Shown: positions 60,493 through 64,000 of the stretch, piece after piece | Layout: each line of letters starts with the position of its first letter | Numbering within the stretch: the first letter of the stretch is position 1 | Assembly: GCA_964547985.1 (NCBI GenBank) | Contig: CAZJPV010000004.1 | Coordinates: forward strand, 24,911 to 88,910 | Source: JAPLJU01 sp964547985 | Lineage (GTDB): Bacteria; Desulfobacterota; Syntrophia; Syntrophales; UBA2192 | Length of the DNA stretch: 64,000 nt | Direction of reading: 5' to 3' | Translations under genes and position numbers: made by a program | Notes under the pieces: model-generated | Seen by the model: the letters and a program-made list of their open reading frames with translations, nothing else | Told to the model about the DNA's origin: nothing | Databases searched by the model: none

Positions 60493-61371
60493 GTGGACAA
60501 CTCCCCATTGGATCCGGTCGCAATCCAGGATTCAATCTATGAAGAGTTGTCGGTTTGCGTGCAGCATGGTGTCCATCTGCGGGTCATGACCTGGCGGCCA
60601 ATACAGCCTGTAAGCGAAGATCCCATCATTTTTGTGGCTGGGTGGGTATCCGCCGTATCCGGATGGGCGCCCTTACTGAAGGTCATGGCTGCTCGAAGGC
60701 CGGTCTATTATATCGAAACACGGGAAAAGAGATCGGCCCTTTTTGAGAACAAGAAACTGATCCCAGCGGATTTCAGTATTGCACAGATGGCTGCAGACCT
60801 GATCCACGTTTGCAGCCATCTGGGAATCGCCTCACCATACGCTACCGTGATCGGTAGCTCTCTCGGGGCGACCGCGCTGCTGGAGGCCCTGAAAGGGGGC
60901 AGGTTGACCGCGGGGACGGCATTTTTGATCGCACCCAACAGCGATTTCAAGGCGCCGTGGTATTTGCAGTGGATGCTGTTTTTGCCGGCGTTTTTTTATC
61001 ATGGGATCAAGTATTTTATTCTCTGGTATATAAAGACCTTCAAGTGTGATGTCAAAAATGAGCCCGAACAGATGATGCGTTATAACGAAACACTGCGCGC
61101 GGCCCACCCCCAGAGAATCAAGCTCTCGGCCAAAGCCGCCATTTATCAGAAATACCAGGTCTGGCCACATTTGGACAGCGTGCAAATACCAGTGGCTTTG
61201 GCTTACGCCCCCACGGATACGTTGCACTCCTCCGCAAATATTCGTCACATGGCGGACAGGCTACCCCGTGCAACCTTGATTGCCTGCCCGTCGAACAAAT
61301 ATATGCACAGTGCGGATGTGATGCACGATATTGAGACTTTTGTCCTCAAGTCGGCACAGCAAAGTATGTGA
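60493..61371 (+). CDS. Alpha/beta-fold hydrolase
   Basis: A 292-residue alpha/beta hydrolase. The nucleophile elbow is GSSLG with Ser123. The acid is probably Asp in AYAPTDTLH and the base His in NKYMHSAD near the C-terminus. Residues about 155-185 form a hydrophobic cap (WMLFLPAFFYHGIKYFILW) that may touch a membrane. Substrates of such enzymes are esters or thioesters. The GTG start has AAGGAGG, an excellent ribosome binding site. The surrounding DNA is gene-poor. Confidence 0.83.
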   Translation: MDNSPLDPVAIQDSIYEELSVCVQHGVHLRVMTWRPIQPVSEDPIIFVAGWVSAVSGWAPLLKVMAARRPVYYIETREKRSALFENKKLIPADFSIAQMAADLIHVCSHLGIASPYATVIGSSLGATALLEALKGGRLTAGTAFLIAPNSDFKAPWYLQWMLFLPAFFYHGIKYFILWYIKTFKCDVKNEPEQMMRYNETLRAAHPQRIKLSAKAAIYQKYQVWPHLDSVQIPVALAYAPTDTLHSSANIRHMADRLPRATLIACPSNKYMHSADVMHDIETFVLKSAQQSM

Positions 61372-61621
61372 TGGGTATTCATGAGTGAGTACGCCGTCTC
61401 TCGTTACAGCAAAGTATAACCCCCCCACTGGACAGGGCAACAAGGTGCATTTTAGTCTGCTAAGGTCTACGATGCTGACTTTCAAACGGTTATCATTGAT
61501 TCTCAGTGATGCAGCCAAGTGTGACTTTTTAGGTGAAGCCGATAAAAAATTATCGGTGGGCAAATCGTGCGTAATGAGTAAGGCATTCCTTGGAAGAAAA
61601 AAGTAGCCTGTCCCCTTTTTC

Positions 61622-62920
61622 CTAGTTGCCGGCCACGGGTGAATGTCCGGCGACGCGGAAAAACATCATGACAGGTACGAGCGCACAAAGTGTGAGTGTT
61701 GCGCCGGCAGCAAAAACAGCTTGATACCCAAACGTTTGGGCAAAAAGGCCGCTGGCCAGTGCCACAAAACCGGAGACCATCACCTGCAGCGCCGCCTGAA
61801 GTGTGTAGTCGGTGCCCGGTGACTGCTTGCGGCAAACGTCCATCATGGATGTAAACAGCGCCACCGTCGACAAACCATCGGCGAATTGCTCCATGCATAC
61901 CACAGCATACAGCATCAAAACGCCATATGCACCACTGGCCACAAACCAGTACCCGACAAAACCCGCCGCCTGCAGCCCCCCGAACAGCAACAGCGCTTTG
62001 CGGTGTCCCAGATGGAGCAGGAACAGGCCGCCAAGCAGCGCACCGGCCAGTCCCGCCGTCGCACCGATCACACCGGTCAGCAACCCAATATCTGCGAGCG
62101 ACAATCCCTGATCCGAAAGCAGAGGCCCGATCATGCGCGAGGCCAGCGAGTCGCCTGCCTTGAACGTCGCGACCGTGACCAGCCACCATCCCATGCGTGG
62201 CCTCGACAGGAAATCGGCAAACAACCGCACGTAGCCGTGCCAGCCGTGCCAGTCAGCACGCTTTACCGCATCTCCCTCCGCCACTGGCGACTCGCGCATG
62301 AACCAGACAGGCAAAAGAACCGGCACGATCAACAGTGCGAGTGCGCTGTACGACAATTGCCAGCCAAAGCGCGCGACCAGCCACAACAACAGGCCGCCTC
62401 CGACGATCATGCCGATCTTGTAGCCTATGACCTGTACACTGTTGCCCAGGCCGCGCAGGTGCGGTGCCAGTCGGCTTACGGCAAGGCCATCCGTTGCGAT
62501 GTCCTGCGTCGCGGCGACGAGGTTCATCAGAAAAAGCACCGTCAGCAGTAAGGCGAACGACTGCGACACCCAGTCGCCGAAATCACGCCCGGCTACCAGC
62601 AGCATCAGCCCGCAGGTCGCCAGATTGAGCGTCAGCAGCCAGCGCCGGCGCGTCCAGAAACGATCCAGGAATGGCGCCCACAGGAACTTCAGTGTCCAGG
62701 GAAGGGCCAGCAGCGCCGTGAACCCGATGACGGACAACGAAACGCCTTGCTCGCGCAGCAGAGGCGGCAGTGCCTTGCCAAGCAAACCGGACGGCAAGCC
62801 CTGCGCGAAGTAAAGCATCGACAGCAGCCCCAGCAGTGGCACATCTGATACACGGCGCTCATTACTCACAGATTCGCCACCCGTGATAAACTTTTCCTTT
62901 CCACTCCTTAAAGCCCTCAA
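61622..62920 (-). CDS. MFS transporter, AmpG/FptX (RhtX) type
   Basis: A 432-residue membrane protein with 12 helices. LLSMLYFAQGLPSGLLGKAL at the start, FLDRFWTRRRW in loop 2-3 and ATQDIATDGLAV near residue 145 are typical of AmpG muropeptide permeases and of FptX/RhtX siderophore importers. These cannot be told apart here. The codon use and Gln/Trp-rich composition look more like gammaproteobacterial genes, so it may be a recent import. An in-frame Met at about residue 8-20 is an alternative start. Confidence 0.87.
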   Translation of the reverse strand: MRALRSGKEKFITGGESVSNERRVSDVPLLGLLSMLYFAQGLPSGLLGKALPPLLREQGVSLSVIGFTALLALPWTLKFLWAPFLDRFWTRRRWLLTLNLATCGLMLLVAGRDFGDWVSQSFALLLTVLFLMNLVAATQDIATDGLAVSRLAPHLRGLGNSVQVIGYKIGMIVGGGLLLWLVARFGWQLSYSALALLIVPVLLPVWFMRESPVAEGDAVKRADWHGWHGYVRLFADFLSRPRMGWWLVTVATFKAGDSLASRMIGPLLSDQGLSLADIGLLTGVIGATAGLAGALLGGLFLLHLGHRKALLLFGGLQAAGFVGYWFVASGAYGVLMLYAVVCMEQFADGLSTVALFTSMMDVCRKQSPGTDYTLQAALQVMVSGFVALASGLFAQTFGYQAVFAAGATLTLCALVPVMMFFRVAGHSPVAGN

Positions 62921-63547
62921 TCATCGCTTCCCTTTTTCGTCAGGGTGCACATCATTCTGCCTGACGGTTCATTATCTCATCCATATCTATTTGCACAGAC
63001 TTATCTGCGCCATCCGCACGGGAGAGCATTTTGACTTGACGGCAATGCGCTAAAGGCGGCAAGTCACACACGATCCGGAAATTTAATTCCGAAATAATGA
63101 TTTTTAGCCGTGATCATCAACCATCTGGGTTTTCTCAGGGTGCAGACGCGCAGGTAAAGTCTGTAGTCGGGACTTCATTGGACACTGCTTGTGAAATCAT
63201 GCGTCGTTTAGTACAACCTGTCCCAAACAGAACTTGACCTGACAGCAAGTGTAAATTCTGGTATTAACTTCTTCCTGTAAGTAAGTTTTTCACAATTTTA
63301 AGATGCCCTGTTGCAAACGGTATTCATTATGATCTTTTGTCATGTTTCCATATTTTGCCCACTTGTACATGGTCTTTCATAACGCAAAAATACCCAATGG
63401 TGAAATATCAACTTTGTTACTTTTTATGGTGTAATCTTTTTTCCTTTGTGAAATAAAGCAGGCAGGCAAGAAAGCTCGAAAAATACAAACCAAAGATATT
63501 ATTTGTTAGCCCACCAGATATAAACTGTGGCATGACAGGAATGGGAT
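62921..63547. other. Gene-poor AT-rich spacer
   Basis: A 627-base stretch without a convincing ORF. It contains the string AACCTGTCCCAAACAGAACTTGACCTGAC, given here as a description of 63215-63243, which resembles the short repeats seen elsewhere in the window. Nothing else is recognised. Confidence 0.5.
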
Positions 63548-64000
63548 ATGATCATCCGTCATGAGACGAAATCAGATATTGAAACGATATTCGAGATCAC
63601 CAGAAAGGCTTTCGAAAATCACCCGCACAGCAACCACACGGAGCAGTTCATTATTAACTCATTGCGAACTGTCAATGCGCTCACTCTTTCACTGGTTGCG
63701 GAGGCTGGTGGAAAGCCCGTAGGCCATATAGCTTTCTCGCCCGTGACCATCTCCGACGGTAGCAATAAATGGTATGGTCTCGGCCCTGTCTCGGTTTTGC
63801 CGGAATTGCAGAAGAAGGGTGTCGGGAAATCTCTGATCCGTGAAGGCCTATCCTTACTGAAAGCATCGGGCGCGAAAGGCTGTGTACTTGTGGGCGACCC
63901 TAACTATTACGGGAGATTCGGCTTTAAGAACCTCCCGGACCTGGTGTTTCACGGTGTTCCGCAGGAGTACTTTCTTGTCTTATCGTTTGAGAAAAGCAAG
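63548..64000 (+). CDS. GNAT-family N-acetyltransferase (YhbS-like), partial
   Basis: An ATG at 63548 with AGGAATGGGAT upstream opens a frame that is still open at the right edge after 151 residues. The GNAT motif A segment is VSVLPELQKKGVGKSLI with the Q/R-x-x-G-x-G/A loop for acetyl-CoA. DPNYYGRFGF is typical of the YhbS/Yhbs-like group. It acetylates a small molecule or protein amine; the substrate is unknown. The C-terminus is outside the window. Confidence 0.88.
   Translation, partial: MIIRHETKSDIETIFEITRKAFENHPHSNHTEQFIINSLRTVNALTLSLVAEAGGKPVGHIAFSPVTISDGSNKWYGLGPVSVLPELQKKGVGKSLIREGLSLLKASGAKGCVLVGDPNYYGRFGFKNLPDLVFHGVPQEYFLVLSFEKSK

Overview
The window looks like a chromosomal segment of a GC-rich, strictly anaerobic or microaerotolerant member of the former Deltaproteobacteria (Desulfobacterota), probably close to the Syntrophales. 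This is inferred from gene content: the order pgpA-cinA-thpR-recA-recX-alaS, a 4-hydroxybutyryl-CoA dehydratase-like flavoprotein next to acyl-CoA enzymes, a UGA-interrupted (selenocysteine-type) peroxiredoxin, lipoprotein and OmpA/LysM envelope genes, and remnants of short repeats. No rRNA, tRNA, CRISPR array, intact prophage or intact insertion sequence was found.

Layout. 1-9.4 kb (mostly minus): a QueG-like fragment at the edge, exported metallophosphoesterase, patatin phospholipase, 4-hydroxybutyryl-CoA dehydratase/HpaB-family protein, hotdog thioesterase, TIGR04076 protein, acetamidase/formamidase, bacterioferritin and TypA. 9.4-19.1 kb (minus): envelope module (lipoprotein, LysM, OmpA), MaoC-like hydratase, NDH-2, acrylyl-CoA reductase-like enzyme, YbhB-like protein, a large exported protein, pirin. 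19.2-22.9 kb: an OmpR-type two-component system divergent from a B12-binding radical SAM enzyme, with a tandem 11-bp-period box between them. 23-26 kb (minus): crotonase, periplasmic cyclophilin, YciI protein, zinc alcohol dehydrogenase.

26.3-35.9 kb is the DNA-damage block. The minus-strand operon pgpA-cinA-thpR-recA-recX-alaS faces a plus-strand lexA-dinB pair. Between them a near-perfect sigma70 promoter has a GAAC-N4-GTTC palindrome filling its spacer, which is a strong candidate LexA operator. A truncated DUF559 gene and palindromic repeats lie in the lexA leader. 35.9-46.6 kb: degenerate GGDEF protein, membrane-anchored response regulator, CDP-alcohol phosphotransferase, ICMT-like methyltransferase, AsmA-like protein, lipoprotein MsrAB, transporters, HD protein, FAD oxidoreductase, a frameshifted membrane gene and a lytic transglycosylase preceded by two strong promoters.

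46.6-59.8 kb: DUF763 protein with a coupled small gene, half-size EamA transporter, YD-repeat protein, DUF2846 lipoprotein, the selenocysteine-type peroxiredoxin, two unknown proteins, a BECR-like lipoprotein, an EmrAB-type pump, a Tat-exported ferredoxin-like aldo/keto reductase, a DUF6599-like protein, an MBL hydrolase and a PaaI thioesterase. 59.8-64 kb is more gene-poor and AT-rich, with an alpha/beta hydrolase, an AmpG/FptX-like transporter and a GNAT fragment at the right edge.

The strongest discovery is at 50899-51378. The peroxidatic cysteine codon of a peroxiredoxin is an in-frame TGA, followed at the right distance by a SECIS-like hairpin. Plain ORF calling would truncate or miss this gene.
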